Below the pieces are notes generated by a model that worked only from the letters and a program-made list of their open reading frames with translations, was not told the DNA's origin and searched no databases. 64,000 nt of DNA from Cytobacillus firmus (lineage in GTDB: Bacteria; Bacillota; Bacilli; Bacillales; Cytobacillaceae). Positions 31,985 to 41,914 of this stretch are shown one piece after another; position 1 is the first letter of the stretch; the number at the start of each line of letters is the position of its first letter. Location: positions 1,698,001 through 1,762,000 of the forward strand of contig NZ_CP098323.1 in the NCBI RefSeq assembly GCF_023657595.1, in the 5' to 3' direction. Position numbers and translations under genes: made by a program.

Positions 31985-32545
31985 ATGAAAAGAAACAAAA
32001 AAGAACGTCAAACATTATTAACGGACACCATAAAAGAAAATCCTTTTGTCACGGACGAGGAACTTGCGGACAAGTTCTCTGTCAGCGTCCAGACAATCAG
32101 GCTCGATCGGCTGGAATTATCAATTCCGGAATTGCGTGAGCGAATCAAGCATGTTGCCGAGAAAAGTTTTGAGGATGAAGTGCGATCTTTACCAATAGAA
32201 GAAATAATCGGTGAAATAATAGATATAGAATTGGATAAAACGGCGATATCCATTTTCGATGTAAAAAGTGAACATGTTTTCAAGCGTAATGGAATTGCCC
32301 GGGGCCACCACCTGTTTGCACAGGCCAACTCACTGGCGGTCGCCGTCATAAATGATGAGCTGGCATTAACGGCAAAAGCCAATATTCAATTTACAAGGCC
32401 TGTAAGATTAAATGAACGTATCATTGCAAAAGCAAAGGTCCTTACAATTGACATTGACAGCGGAAGGACGTTGGTTGAAGTCAATAGCTTTGTGAATAAC
32501 GAACAGGTATTCAAGGGAGAATTTGACATGTTCAGAAAAAAATAA
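31985..32545 (+). CDS. fapR: Lipid biosynthesis repressor FapR
   Basis: FapR (186 residues) represses fatty acid and phospholipid genes and responds to malonyl-CoA. The N-terminal helix-turn-helix is [20 protein letters not shown], and the C-terminal hot-dog domain binds the effector, with [17 protein letters not shown] strongly conserved. An open frame runs 30 codons upstream, but ATG 31985 follows CGGTGGG and begins MKRNKKERQ as in homologues. The upstream frame would run through the operator. It leads the fapR-plsX-fabD-fabG operon. Confidence 0.96.
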   Translation: MKRNKKERQTLLTDTIKENPFVTDEELADKFSVSVQTIRLDRLELSIPELRERIKHVAEKSFEDEVRSLPIEEIIGEIIDIELDKTAISIFDVKSEHVFKRNGIARGHHLFAQANSLAVAVINDELALTAKANIQFTRPVRLNERIIAKAKVLTIDIDSGRTLVEVNSFVNNEQVFKGEFDMFRKK

Positions 32546-32566
32546 TCACTAAAAGGATGAAGCACC

Positions 32567-33571
32567 ATGAAAATTGCCATAGACGCAATGGGAGGCGACA
32601 ATGCTCCGAAGGAAATTGTCCTTGGGGCAATGAAAGCTGCCGCAGAATATAAGGATGTACATATTACCCTTGTAGGCGATGAGTCAAAAATAAACCAATA
32701 CCTTACTTCAAATGAGCGAATTGACATATTACATACAGATGAAGTCATCTTGCCGGATGATGAGCCGGTGAGAGCTGTACGCAGAAAGAAAAATGCATCC
32801 ATGGTGCTTGCAGCGCAGCTTGTCACAGATGGTAAGGCGGATGCATGCATTTCCGCAGGAAACACGGGTGCTCTTATGGCAGCAGGCCTTTTTGTGGTAG
32901 GAAGGATTGAGGGCATTGAACGTCCGGCATTATCACCTACGCTTCCAACAATAGGGGGAGAAGGGTTCCTTTTGCTTGATGTAGGGGCGAATGTGGACGC
33001 GAAGCCTGAGCATCTTCTTCAATATGCGATTATGGGATCTATATATACCGAAAAGGTCCGGGGTGTTGCCAATCCCAGAGTAGGCCTTCTAAATATCGGA
33101 ACGGAAGAGAAAAAAGGCAATGAGCTTGCAAAAAATACATTTGATCTGCTGAAGAATGCGGATATCAATTTTATCGGCAATGTGGAAGCGCGCGATTTGC
33201 TTGAGGGAGCTGCGGATGTTGTTGTGACAGATGGCTTTACCGGCAATATGGTGCTTAAGACAATTGAAGGTACTGCTCTATCTGTATTTAAAATGCTAAA
33301 AGCAGCTCTGACCAGCAGCTTTAAAACAAAATTGGCAGCAGCAGCCTTAAAGCCTGATCTATACCAGCTGAAATCTAAAATGGATTATTCGGAATACGGC
33401 GGTGCCGGATTATTTGGATTAAAGGCGCCGGTTATCAAGGCGCATGGCTCTTCAGATGCAACAGCTTTATTCAGTGCAGTGAGGCAGGCCAGGAACATGG
33501 TCGAAAACAATGTTGCTGATACGATAAAGGAAGCGGTTGAAAAAGAAGCCGGAAAGACAGCTCTTAAATAA
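32567..33571 (+). CDS. plsX: Phosphate acyltransferase PlsX
   Basis: PlsX (334 residues) turns acyl-ACP into acyl phosphate, the acyl donor for PlsY, and is a peripheral membrane enzyme. The start [18 protein letters not shown] is the family signature; [23 protein letters not shown] and [13 protein letters not shown] follow. The ATG follows AAAAGGATGAAGCACC. It is 21 bases after fapR and 27 before fabD. Acyl phosphate from FakA enters the same step. Confidence 0.97.
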   Translation: MKIAIDAMGGDNAPKEIVLGAMKAAAEYKDVHITLVGDESKINQYLTSNERIDILHTDEVILPDDEPVRAVRRKKNASMVLAAQLVTDGKADACISAGNTGALMAAGLFVVGRIEGIERPALSPTLPTIGGEGFLLLDVGANVDAKPEHLLQYAIMGSIYTEKVRGVANPRVGLLNIGTEEKKGNELAKNTFDLLKNADINFIGNVEARDLLEGAADVVVTDGFTGNMVLKTIEGTALSVFKMLKAALTSSFKTKLAAAALKPDLYQLKSKMDYSEYGGAGLFGLKAPVIKAHGSSDATALFSAVRQARNMVENNVADTIKEAVEKEAGKTALK

Positions 33572-33598
33572 ACATTTTTAACTTGGGGGGAAAGCATG

Positions 33599-34546
33599 AT
33601 GGGTAAAATCGCTTTTTTATTCCCTGGGCAGGGGTCCCAGGCTGCAGGTATGGGAAAAGTTTTAGCTGAACAGGATGAAAACGTAAAAGGATTTTTTGAA
33701 AGAGCCGATCAAAAACTTGGGTTTTTATTATCGGAACTTATTTTTGAAGGGCCTCAGGACAAATTGACGTTAACAACAAACGCACAGCCTGCACTATTGA
33801 CCACTGGCATTGCCATTCTCGATTATTTTAAAAGATCTGGTATAACACCTGATTTTGTTGCGGGACATAGCCTTGGTGAGTATACTGCACTGGTCGCTGC
33901 GGAAGCTATATCCTTTGAGGATGGGGTATATGCTGTCCGTAAGCGGGGCGAATTCATGGAAGAAGCCGTTCCTAATGGCGAAGGAACAATGGCTGCAGTA
34001 TTGGGCCTTGACAGGGACAAGCTCACTGCAGTTACAGAAGAGGTTACTGCAGGAGGAAATCCGGTGCAGCTTGCAAACCTGAATTGTCCTGGACAAATTG
34101 TCATTTCAGGTTCAAAAGCAGGCGTGGAACTGGCTTCTCTAAAGGCTAAAGAAGAAGGTGCCAAGCGTGTGCTTCCGCTGGAGGTAAGCGGCCCTTTCCA
34201 TTCCCAATTAATGAAGCCTGCTGCTGAGAAGTTCAGGGGAATCCTTGATGAAATTGAGATTAAAGATGCAAAGGTTCCTGTCATTGCCAATGTAACAGCT
34301 TCTGAAATGACATCTGCTTCAGAAATAAATGGCAGATTGATTGAACAGCTGTATTCTCCTGTGCTATGGGAGGATTCAATCCGCAGGATGATAGAGCTTG
34401 GAGTGGATACATTTATAGAAATAGGTCCAGGAAAAGTACTGTCAGGCTTAGTGAAAAAGGTAGATCGTTCCCTTAAGACGTATGCCGTTTCAGATGCAGA
34501 ATCATGCCAGGCAGTTACAGAATCCTTGAAGGAGGAATTGAGATGA
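33599..34546 (+). CDS. fabD: Malonyl-CoA-ACP transacylase
   Basis: FabD (315 residues) loads malonate from CoA onto ACP. The oxyanion motif FPGQGSQ at residues 8-14 and the nucleophile motif GHSLGEY with the active Ser near residue 90 are present; GPFHS holds the catalytic His near residue 199. Two ATGs in frame (33596 and 33599) follow a GGGGGG run; I prefer 33599 on spacing and on homologues that begin [11 protein letters not shown]. The gene overlaps fabG by four bases. Confidence 0.96.
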   Translation: MGKIAFLFPGQGSQAAGMGKVLAEQDENVKGFFERADQKLGFLLSELIFEGPQDKLTLTTNAQPALLTTGIAILDYFKRSGITPDFVAGHSLGEYTALVAAEAISFEDGVYAVRKRGEFMEEAVPNGEGTMAAVLGLDRDKLTAVTEEVTAGGNPVQLANLNCPGQIVISGSKAGVELASLKAKEEGAKRVLPLEVSGPFHSQLMKPAAEKFRGILDEIEIKDAKVPVIANVTASEMTSASEINGRLIEQLYSPVLWEDSIRRMIELGVDTFIEIGPGKVLSGLVKKVDRSLKTYAVSDAESCQAVTESLKEELR

Positions 34547-35286
34547 AGCTAGAGGGAAAAGCCGCTTTAGTAACAGGAGCTTCCCGCGGAATCGGAAGAG
34601 AAATCGCTTTGGGTCTTGCCAGGCAAGGTGCAGATATTGTGGTTAACTACTCCGGAAGTGAGGCAAGGGCGAACGAAGTCGTTGATGAAATAAAGGCTTT
34701 AGGCAGAAATGCTTTTGCTATCCAATGCGATGTGTCAAATAGTGATTCCGTGACAAGCATGGTAAAAGAAACAGTAGAAAAGTTTGGCAAGCTTGATATT
34801 CTGGTTAATAATGCGGGTATTACGAAGGACAACCTGCTTATGAGAATGAAGGAAGACGAATGGGATGATGTTATTAACATTAACCTGAAAGGTGTTTTCC
34901 TTTGTACAAAAGCTGTTACAAGGCAAATGATGAAACAGCGCAACGGCCGCATTATCAATATTTCATCCATTGTGGGTGTGAGCGGAAATCCTGGACAGGC
35001 TAACTATGTCGCTGCCAAATCAGGGGTTATCGGCCTGACAAAAACCTCAGCAAAGGAACTTGCATCAAGAGGGATAACAGTCAATGCCATTGCACCAGGC
35101 TTCATCACAACTGATATGACGGATAAGCTGAACGAGGATGTAAGGGATCAGATGCTAAAACAAATCCCATTGGCGCGCTTCGGCGATCCTGCAGATATTG
35201 CAAATGTGGCAGTGTTTCTAGCTTCAGAGGACAGCCGTTATATGACAGGGCAAACCCTGCATGTTGATGGCGGAATGGTCATGTAA
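34543..35286 (+). CDS. fabG: 3-oxoacyl-ACP reductase
   Basis: FabG (247 residues) reduces 3-ketoacyl-ACP with NADPH. It is a short-chain dehydrogenase with the cofactor motif TGASRGIG near residue 14, NNAG, the catalytic Ser in ISSIVG, and Tyr-x-x-x-Lys in [11 protein letters not shown] 34543 overlaps the fabD stop (ATGA) and follows GAAGGAGGAATTGAG; a longer frame begins inside fabD but adds nothing family-like. A promoter for acpP follows the gene. Confidence 0.97.
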   Translation: MKLEGKAALVTGASRGIGREIALGLARQGADIVVNYSGSEARANEVVDEIKALGRNAFAIQCDVSNSDSVTSMVKETVEKFGKLDILVNNAGITKDNLLMRMKEDEWDDVININLKGVFLCTKAVTRQMMKQRNGRIINISSIVGVSGNPGQANYVAAKSGVIGLTKTSAKELASRGITVNAIAPGFITTDMTDKLNEDVRDQMLKQIPLARFGDPADIANVAVFLASEDSRYMTGQTLHVDGGMVM

Positions 35287-35325
35287 TTTGTAACAGGCTT
35301 GTAATGCAAAATTTTTTATAAAAGC

Positions 35326-35355
35326 TTTCAATAAAGGCTAAAAATAATCTATAAT
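35326..35355 (+). promoter_or_regulatory. acpP promoter
   Basis: TTTCAA (35326-35331) and a perfect TATAAT (35350-35355) are 18 bases apart, just upstream of the acpP ribosome binding site GGGGAGGTG. It would let ACP be made in excess of the fab enzymes. Confidence 0.6.
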
Positions 35356-35377
35356 ACTTGAGGGGAGGTGAACAAGC

Positions 35378-35611
35378 ATGGCAGAAGTATTAGAACGTGT
35401 AACAAAGATCATCGTGGACCGTCTTGGCGTTGAAGAGTCTGAAGTGAAATTGGAGGCTTCTTTCAAAGATGATCTAGGTGCTGATTCCCTTGATGTAGTA
35501 GAATTAGTAATGGAATTAGAAGATGAGTTCGACATGGAAATTTCTGACGATGACGCTGAGAAAATCGCAACAGTCGGTGACGCTGTAAATTACATAAAAG
35601 CTAGCCAATAA
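35378..35611 (+). CDS. acpP: Acyl carrier protein
   Basis: ACP (77 residues) is the acidic helical carrier of growing acyl chains. The phosphopantetheine attachment Ser is in [12 protein letters not shown] near residue 37. The sequence is strongly acidic throughout ([21 protein letters not shown]), as expected. The ATG follows GGGGAGGTGAACAAGC. It has its own promoter and a strong terminator and also lies downstream of fabG, so it may be on both a short and a long transcript. Confidence 0.97.
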   Translation: MAEVLERVTKIIVDRLGVEESEVKLEASFKDDLGADSLDVVELVMELEDEFDMEISDDDAEKIATVGDAVNYIKASQ

Positions 35612-35628
35612 TCGTTAGTAGAACCGCT

Positions 35629-35666
35629 CTGCAGTGAGGGAATCCCCCTCACTGCAGCAATTTTTT
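35629..35666 (+). terminator. Intrinsic terminator after acpP
   Basis: CTGCAGTGAGGG (35629-35640) pairs perfectly with CCCTCACTGCAG (35646-35657) over a five-base loop; CAATTTTTTC follows. Confidence 0.93.
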
Positions 35667-35672
35667 CTGATG

Positions 35673-35757
35673 TTTACTGTCCGGTGTTACCTGCAGCATC
35701 GAAAGGGCAGCTTGGAATTAAGCTTTCAGCCTTCAGCAGGTGACTGTGGACAGTAAA
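35673..35757 (+). other. Long inverted-repeat hairpin between acpP and rnc
   Basis: TTTACTGTCC (35673-35682) pairs with GGACAGTAAA (35748-35757); inside, after a small internal loop, GTTACCTGC pairs with GCAGGTGAC (one wobble), and AGCTT-GGAATT-AAGCT closes an apical hairpin. The rest of the 35612-35947 gap holds the acpP terminator and the stem at 35769. No ORF of note is seen. Confidence 0.6.
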
Positions 35758-35768
35758 TACGATTCTCA

Positions 35769-35797
35769 AAAGCTCCGTTTGATAACGGGGCTTTCTT
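35769..35797 (+). terminator. Possible terminator or attenuator upstream of rnc
   Basis: AAAGCTCCGTT (ending 35779) pairs with AACGGGGCTTT (35784-35794) with one wobble over a TGAT loop. Only a short, impure T tract (TTTCTT) follows, so termination may be partial. Confidence 0.5.
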
Positions 35798-35947
35798 CTG
35801 TGAAAATGGCCGTAACCATATGAAACATAAAATTGCTTTATATCGAAGTTTTTTGCGTTTTTCCTCTTTATTACGTAAACTTAGGGAAGACCAATTAAGT
35901 GTGTTTAACTCAAGAAGAATATTAATTTTTAGCAAGGTGGATGCAAT

Positions 35948-36688
35948 ATGCGCAGCAATAAAGATAAAGAAAGAAAATCATTTCGCGCAATCGAAAAACA
36001 ATTTAAAGAATTCCAGACGGAAATCGGAATTCACTTTGAAAATGAAAAATTACTAAAACAAGCTTTTACCCATTCATCCTATGTGAATGAGCACCGGAGA
36101 AAGCCTTATGAAGACAATGAAAGACTGGAATTCCTGGGGGATGCCGTCCTTGAACTGACTGTTTCAAAATTCCTTTACCTTAAATATCCGATGATGAGCG
36201 AGGGTGAATTAACAAAGCTGAGGGCTGCGGTTGTCTGCGAACCATCCCTGGTCTCATTTGCCCACGAATTGTCATTTGGCAGCCTGGTGCTCCTTGGTAA
36301 AGGGGAGGAAATGACAGGTGGAAGAACCCGTCCGGCCCTGCTTGCAGATGTTTTTGAAGCCTTTATAGGTGCATTGTACCTGGATAAAGGATTAGATACA
36401 GTTGTCGGTTTTTTGGAAAAAGTTGTTTTTCCAAAGATTGATTCAGGTGCTTTTTCGCATGTGATGGATTTTAAAAGCCAGCTGCAGGAGCTTGTGCAGC
36501 GGGATGGAGCAGGTGCAATTGAATATAAAATCCTTCAGGAAAAGGGGCCTGCCCACAATCGTGAATTTGTTTCCACTGTTTCTCTAAATGGCAGGGAACT
36601 TGGGACAGGCACTGGCCGGTCAAAGAAAGAAGCCGAACAACATGCGGCCCAAATGGCTCTTGAAGTATTAAAAAATCATATAAAGTGA
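35948..36688 (+). CDS. rnc: Ribonuclease III
   Basis: RNase III (246 residues) cuts double-stranded RNA in rRNA and mRNA processing. The nuclease domain has the signature [13 protein letters not shown] with the Asp/Glu metal ligands near residues 58-70 and [15 protein letters not shown] near 136. The C-terminal double-stranded RNA binding domain (about 170-246) ends [19 protein letters not shown]. The ATG at 35948 follows AAGGTGGATGC. It lies ahead of smc and ftsY as in B. subtilis. The long hairpin 190 bases upstream could be a substrate if it is transcribed with this gene. Confidence 0.97.
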   Translation: MRSNKDKERKSFRAIEKQFKEFQTEIGIHFENEKLLKQAFTHSSYVNEHRRKPYEDNERLEFLGDAVLELTVSKFLYLKYPMMSEGELTKLRAAVVCEPSLVSFAHELSFGSLVLLGKGEEMTGGRTRPALLADVFEAFIGALYLDKGLDTVVGFLEKVVFPKIDSGAFSHVMDFKSQLQELVQRDGAGAIEYKILQEKGPAHNREFVSTVSLNGRELGTGTGRSKKEAEQHAAQMALEVLKNHIK

Positions 36689-36748
36689 AACATTTTCTAA
36701 CTCTGACATCAAAGAGCAGAAACATGAGGAGACAGAGGGGGACCAAGG

Positions 36749-39700
36749 TTGTTTTTAAAAAGGCTTGATGTTATTGGATTTAAGTCGTTTGCTGAGCGGA
36801 TAACGGTTGATTTTGTTCCAGGCGTCACAGCAGTTGTCGGTCCGAATGGAAGCGGGAAAAGCAATATTACTGATGCCATCCGCTGGGTATTGGGTGAACA
36901 ATCAGCTAAGTCCCTTCGCGGTGCGAAAATGGAGGATGTCATTTTTGCGGGCAGTGATTCCCGGAGAGCACAGAATTTTGCAGAGGTGACACTGACCCTT
37001 GATAACGCCGATCAGGGTCTGCCGATCGAGTATAGCGAAGTCAGTGTTACAAGAAGGGTCTACCGGTCCGGAGACAGTGAATACCTGATCAATAAGCAAA
37101 CATGCAGACTTAAAGATATTGTAGATTTATTTATGGATTCAGGCCTTGGCAGGGAAGCTTTTTCAATCATAAGCCAGGGCAGAGTTGAAGAAATTTTAAA
37201 CAGCAAAGCTGAAGAACGCCGGACTATATTTGAAGAAGCGGCTGGCGTACTTAAATACAAGATAAGAAAGAAAAAGGCGGAAGGCAAGCTTTCAGAAACC
37301 CAGGATAACTTAAACAGGGTGAATGATATTCTTCATGAACTGGAAACCCAGGTAGAGCCTTTGAAAATACAGGCTTCAATCGCAAAAGATTATTTGCAGC
37401 AGAAAGAAGAGCTGGAGAAAATAGAGGTAGCCCTTACCGTTTATGAGATCGAGGATCTGCATTCAAAATGGGAGCAGCTTTCACGTCAGCTCGAGCTGCA
37501 TACGGAAGATGAGATGAAGCTCTCGGCAGTTATCCAAAGCAAAGAAGCGAAAGTGGAAGAGTTAAAGGATCATATAGCTGCAATTGATGAATCAGTCAAT
37601 GATCTGCAGGATGTGCTCCTTCATGCCAGTGAAGAGCTGGAAAAACTGGAAGGCAGAAAAGAAGTGCTCAAAGAGCGAAAGAAAAATGCCAGCCAGAATA
37701 AAGACCAGCTCCATGGAAATATGAAAGAACTTACGATGAAGATTGCTGAGTTAAAAGAGCAGAAAGAAAAGCACTCGGCTCTCAGGGGAAAAGTGAAGGC
37801 AGAAGCTGGTAAGCTTCAAATAGCATTAAAGGAAAAGCAGGAGCAGCTAAAACTATTCAGTGAAAATACAGAAGAAAAAATAGAATCTCTGAAAAGTGAT
37901 TATATTGAAGTGCTGAACCGCCAGGCAGCTTCACGGAATGAATTGCTGAATATTGATCAGCAGCTGAGTCAGCAGGGACAGCGCAGTTCAAGGCTTGAAA
38001 TGGATAATGAAAAATTTATTGCTGACCGCAAGAAAAATGAAGAGAAAAAACAAAAGATACAATCAAATCTTGAAAACCTGCAAAAGGAATTAGAAAATCA
38101 AGTTCATCTATTCCGAAATGAAGACCGCAAGCTTGAATCATTAAAGAATAATTATCAAAAGCAGGAAAAAACCTTGTATCAGGCTTATCAATATTTGCAG
38201 CAGGCGAAATCCCGTCAGGAAATGCTTGAAGAAATGCAAGAGGATTTTTCGGGTTTTTTCCAAGGAGTAAAAGAAGTATTGAAAGCAAGAGGCAGCAAGC
38301 TGCAGGGAATTGAAGGAGCCATAGCTGAGTTAATTCAGGTGCCAAAAGAGTACGAAACTGCGATTGAAACAGCTCTCGGCGGTGCCATGCAGCATATCAT
38401 TGTACAAGATGAACAGGACGGAAGAAGTGCCATTCAATTCCTGAAAAAGAATTCATACGGCAGAGCCACATTCCTGCCTTTAAGTGTAATTAAGGGGAAG
38501 AAGCTGAATACCACGCAAATGCAGTCGGTTCAAGGCCACCCTGCCTTTATTGGTGAAGCTGCTTCACTGATACAATTTGAAGAAAGACACCAGCCTGCTA
38601 TCGAGAACTTGCTTGGCAATGTGGTCATTGCCCGGGATCTTAAAGGTGCCAATGAACTTGCGAAGCTGCTTCAATACCGTGTGAGGCTCGTAACAATTGA
38701 AGGAGATGTGGTTAATCCCGGCGGCTCCATGACCGGTGGAGCTGTGAAACAGAAAAGTACTTCAATTCTTTCACGTAAAGGTGAACTTGAAGAGCTGAAG
38801 TCCAGAATTACGGATATGGAATCCAAAACAGCAAATCTCGAAAAGCAAGTAAAACTGCAAAAAAGTGAAATTCAAAAACAGGATTTACACATTGAGCAGC
38901 TTAGAAAAACAGGCGAAGAGCTTCGTTTGATGGAACAGAAGGTAAAAGGAGAACTTTTAGAAGCAGAGTTTGAAGAGAAAAGCATTAATGAGCGCCTATC
39001 CCTTTATGATATGGACAAAGCACAGTTTTCGCAAGATATAGAGATACTGCTGGCAAGAAAGAGCGAGCTTTCAGTCGTATTGGATCAGCAGCAAAAGCAA
39101 ATCGCTAATCTTGATCAGGAGATAAAAGCATTAACAGAAAGAAAAAACACCCAGCAGACTTCAAAGGAAACTGTAGTATCTGAAATTAATGAGCTGAAAA
39201 TTAGCTTCGCTTCCAAAAGTGAGCAGCTGAACCATGCTGAGGACAAGCTGGCCGCCATAAATTCTGAGCTTGCTGTTACACAGGAGAAACTTAAAACCGT
39301 AAAAGAAGATTTAGAATTGCTTTCATCCGAAATGACAAATAGCTCTTCAGGTGAACAGCATCTGGAAGAAGCAGCACAGCAAAAACTGAAGGAAAAGAAT
39401 GAAACACTTGAACTGATTGCTTCAAGAAGGAATGAGCGATTAAAGCTCCAAGCATCTTTAGAGGACCTTGAGCTTGAGGTAAAAGAATTAAAACGCCAGC
39501 ATAAAGGCCTCATAGGAGTTCTGAAAGATGAGGAAGTTAAACAGAACCGGCTGGATGTTGAGCTTGAGAATAGGCTGAATCATTTAAGGGAAGAATACCT
39601 GCTGTCTTTTGAAGCGGCTAAAGAAGAATATCCGCTGCAAATTGAAATTGAGGAAGCGCGAAAAAGAGTAAAACTCATAAAGCTGGCTATCGAGGAACTT

Positions 39701-40315
39701 GGCGCAGTTAATCTCGGAGCAATCGAGGAGTATGAAAGAGTATCGGAACGCTATGAATTCCTGCTTGAGCAAAAAACAGACCTTCAGGAAGCAAAGGATA
39801 CATTATTCCAGGTTATTGATGAAATGGATGTTGAAATGAAAAGGAGATTTGAAGAAACCTTTGAAGGGATCCGCCTTCATTTTGAGTCGGTTTTCCAATC
39901 TTTATTCGGCGGCGGCAGAGCGGATTTACGATTGACCCAACCTGAAGATTTATTGAATACAGGTGTGGAAATTGTTGCACAGCCGCCAGGCAAGAAATTG
40001 CAGAACCTTGGATTATTATCTGGGGGTGAACGTGCACTCACAGCCATTGCATTGCTGTTTTCTATTTTAAAAGTCCGGCCTGTTCCATTCTGTATTCTTG
40101 ATGAAGTGGAAGCTGCTTTGGATGAAGCAAACGTCCAAAGGTTCAGCCAATACTTAAAAAGATACAGCGCAGAAACCCAGTTCATCGTTATCACCCACAG
40201 AAAAGGAACAATGGAAGAAGCGGATGTTCTTTACGGTGTAACCATGCAGGAATCCGGTGTCTCCAAACTAGTATCTGTTCGTCTCGAAGAAACCAGGGAA
40301 TTAATTACTCAATAA
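36749..40315 (+). CDS. smc: Chromosome condensation ATPase SMC
   Basis: SMC (1188 residues) forms the loop-extruding ring with ScpA and ScpB. The head has Walker A GPNGSGKSN near residue 32, and at the far end the ABC signature LLSGGERALTAIAL and Walker B PFCILDEVEAALDE. Two long coiled coils flank a hinge at about 510-670 that contains EGDVVNPGGSMTGG. The length matches the family. The start is TTG 36749 (MFLKRLDVIGFKSFAERI in homologues), after AGAGGGGGACC. A GCGGAACAGT/ACTGTTCCGC hairpin at 40326-40352 follows the stop without a T tract. Confidence 0.97.
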   Translation: MFLKRLDVIGFKSFAERITVDFVPGVTAVVGPNGSGKSNITDAIRWVLGEQSAKSLRGAKMEDVIFAGSDSRRAQNFAEVTLTLDNADQGLPIEYSEVSVTRRVYRSGDSEYLINKQTCRLKDIVDLFMDSGLGREAFSIISQGRVEEILNSKAEERRTIFEEAAGVLKYKIRKKKAEGKLSETQDNLNRVNDILHELETQVEPLKIQASIAKDYLQQKEELEKIEVALTVYEIEDLHSKWEQLSRQLELHTEDEMKLSAVIQSKEAKVEELKDHIAAIDESVNDLQDVLLHASEELEKLEGRKEVLKERKKNASQNKDQLHGNMKELTMKIAELKEQKEKHSALRGKVKAEAGKLQIALKEKQEQLKLFSENTEEKIESLKSDYIEVLNRQAASRNELLNIDQQLSQQGQRSSRLEMDNEKFIADRKKNEEKKQKIQSNLENLQKELENQVHLFRNEDRKLESLKNNYQKQEKTLYQAYQYLQQAKSRQEMLEEMQEDFSGFFQGVKEVLKARGSKLQGIEGAIAELIQVPKEYETAIETALGGAMQHIIVQDEQDGRSAIQFLKKNSYGRATFLPLSVIKGKKLNTTQMQSVQGHPAFIGEAASLIQFEERHQPAIENLLGNVVIARDLKGANELAKLLQYRVRLVTIEGDVVNPGGSMTGGAVKQKSTSILSRKGELEELKSRITDMESKTANLEKQVKLQKSEIQKQDLHIEQLRKTGEELRLMEQKVKGELLEAEFEEKSINERLSLYDMDKAQFSQDIEILLARKSELSVVLDQQQKQIANLDQEIKALTERKNTQQTSKETVVSEINELKISFASKSEQLNHAEDKLAAINSELAVTQEKLKTVKEDLELLSSEMTNSSSGEQHLEEAAQQKLKEKNETLELIASRRNERLKLQASLEDLELEVKELKRQHKGLIGVLKDEEVKQNRLDVELENRLNHLREEYLLSFEAAKEEYPLQIEIEEARKRVKLIKLAIEELGAVNLGAIEEYERVSERYEFLLEQKTDLQEAKDTLFQVIDEMDVEMKRRFEETFEGIRLHFESVFQSLFGGGRADLRLTQPEDLLNTGVEIVAQPPGKKLQNLGLLSGGERALTAIALLFSILKVRPVPFCILDEVEAALDEANVQRFSQYLKRYSAETQFIVITHRKGTMEEADVLYGVTMQESGVSKLVSVRLEETRELITQ

Positions 40316-40401
40316 AGTTTCCAATGCGGAACAGTCTGTAACACTGTTCCGCTATATACATAAAGAATGTTTGGTAATTTTGTTATCCGAATTAAGTTAT
40401 T

Positions 40402-40542
40402 CCACTGAGTTGATTGAAGCGGAAGGTGCGAGACTCCTGCGGGAGTAGCGTACCAGGGAGACCCCACAGACGCAGAGCGTCGAGGAGGCTCCCGGCAGCC
40501 CCCGCGGGTTTGCTGAGTACCTGCAGCGGAAATCAGCGGACA
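40402..40542. repeat. Dispersed repeat family B, copy 1
   Basis: The unit begins CCACTGAGTTGATTGAAGCG, contains ACTCCTGCGGGAG, GAGACCCC, GAGGAGGCTCCCG and CCCCCGCGGG, and ends GCAGCGGAAATCAGCGG. It is a diverged relative of 54532-54664 and 57349-57542, all with GC-rich inverted segments that could form nested hairpins. It fills most of the 292-base gap between smc and ftsY. Confidence 0.82.
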
Positions 40543-40607
40543 ATGTTTTCAAACAAGTATAACAAACAAAGAACATACAATAAAAAGCTTTAAAAGGAAG
40601 TGAAAAC

Positions 40608-41609
40608 ATGAGTTTCTTTAAAAAACTTAAAGAAAAAATCACAAAGCAGACAGATAGTGTTACTGAAAAGTTTAAAGACGGATTAACCAAAACGCGCGAT
40701 AATTTTTCAAATAAGGTTAACGACCTTGTTTCAAGATACCGGAAAGTGGATGAGGAATTTTTCGAGGAACTGGAAGAAATCTTAATTGGGGCGGATGTCG
40801 GTTTTGACACTGTCATGGAACTGGTGGATGAGCTGAGAAGAGAAGTAAAGCGCAAGAATATTCAGGATCCGCGCGAGGTTCAGGCAGTAATATCTGAGAA
40901 GCTTGTAGACATTTATGACAGCGCAGGCGAAATCTCCACAGAACTAAATATACAAACCGATGGACTTACGGTAATCCTGTTTGTTGGTGTTAACGGTGTT
41001 GGAAAAACAACGACAATCGGAAAACTTGCTCATAAGTTCAAAAGTGAAGGGAAAAATGTCCTTCTTGCAGCGGGTGATACTTTCCGTGCAGGAGCGATTG
41101 AACAGCTTGAGGTGTGGGGCGAACGTGTCGGAGTTGATGTCATTAAGCAGGGAGCCGGTTCTGACCCTGCAGCTGTCATGTATGATGCTGTTCAGTCTGC
41201 AAAGTCGCGCAAGGCCGATATTTTAATCTGTGATACAGCTGGACGTCTCCAAAATAAAGTCAATTTGATGAAAGAATTGGAAAAGGTAAAGCGCGTAATT
41301 GAAAGAGAAGTACCTGGTGCCCCGCACGAAGTATTGCTTGTTCTTGACGCTACTACCGGACAAAATGCCATGATTCAGGCTAAGACCTTCAAGGAAGCAA
41401 CAGATGTTTCCGGTATCGTTCTTACAAAGCTGGATGGTACTGCAAAAGGCGGCATCGTTCTGGCAATCAGAAATGAGCTGGAAATACCTGTGAAATTCGT
41501 AGGTTTAGGTGAAAAAATGGATGACCTGCAGGAATTTAATGCAGAACAATATGTCTATGGACTATTTGCAGACATTGTTGAAAAAGAAGCAGAAGAAGAG
41601 GAAGAATAA
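40608..41609 (+). CDS. ftsY: Signal recognition particle receptor FtsY
   Basis: FtsY (333 residues) is the membrane receptor GTPase for Ffh-bound ribosomes. After a short basic N-terminal region ([14 protein letters not shown]) and the N domain come the GTPase motifs GVNGVGKTT near residue 126, DTAGRLQ near 208 and [10 protein letters not shown] near 272. There is no long acidic A domain, typical for Firmicutes. The start follows AAAGGAAGTGAAAAC. In B. subtilis ylxM-ffh follows directly; here 12.6 kb of other genes intervene, beyond a strong terminator. Confidence 0.97.
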   Translation: MSFFKKLKEKITKQTDSVTEKFKDGLTKTRDNFSNKVNDLVSRYRKVDEEFFEELEEILIGADVGFDTVMELVDELRREVKRKNIQDPREVQAVISEKLVDIYDSAGEISTELNIQTDGLTVILFVGVNGVGKTTTIGKLAHKFKSEGKNVLLAAGDTFRAGAIEQLEVWGERVGVDVIKQGAGSDPAAVMYDAVQSAKSRKADILICDTAGRLQNKVNLMKELEKVKRVIEREVPGAPHEVLLVLDATTGQNAMIQAKTFKEATDVSGIVLTKLDGTAKGGIVLAIRNELEIPVKFVGLGEKMDDLQEFNAEQYVYGLFADIVEKEAEEEEE

Positions 41610-41623
41610 AAATATTACTGATT

Positions 41624-41658
41624 AAACAGCCTGAGAATCCGTTCTCAGGCTGTTTTTT
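41624..41658 (+). terminator. Intrinsic terminator after ftsY
   Basis: AAACAGCCTGAGAA (41624-41637) pairs perfectly with TTCTCAGGCTGTTT (41642-41655) over a four-base loop, continuing into a T tract. It closes the rnc-smc-ftsY group, so the next cluster needs its own promoter. Confidence 0.95.
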
Positions 41659-41707
41659 ATATTATAGATAATAGAATGAGAATAAAAAATAGTTTGAAAA
41701 ATGCAAT

Positions 41708-41731
41708 TTATAGTGTAAAATTACACTATAA
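41708..41731. promoter_or_regulatory. Palindromic operator candidate upstream of the vWA/ABC cluster
   Basis: Two 11-base arms, TTATAGTGTAA (41708-41718) and TTACACTATAA (41721-41731), are perfect inverted repeats around a two-base centre. The right arm makes TATAAT (41727-41732) a possible -10 box, although no good -35 lies 17 bases upstream (TTGAAA at 41694 is too far). The form resembles sites of GntR/YtrA-type regulators of ABC transporters. No regulator gene is adjacent. The rest of the 41610-41914 gap shows no other gene. Confidence 0.6.
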
Positions 41732-41914
41732 TGATGGTATTCTTCATTAAGATTAACCTGTAAAACAAATTATTTTAATATCCTCAGGAACTTTTTGTCA
41801 TTAAGCTGCGTCTATACAATCGAAGAAGTTATCAGGCTGGCAATAATCATTGTTATAGAAGCTGCCTATAAATATAAAAAGCTAATACTTACGATATTTA
41901 AAGGGGAGATTGGG

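Noticed and set aside
40326..40352. GCGGAACAGT/ACTGTTCCGC hairpin after smc
   Set aside because: A good 10-bp stem, but no T tract follows; I mention it with smc and do not call it a terminator.
41795..41914. N-terminal extension of 40 codons before the exported protein
   Set aside because: No ribosome binding site, and it would place a hydrophobic extra segment before a normal signal peptide; TTG 41915 has a good site.
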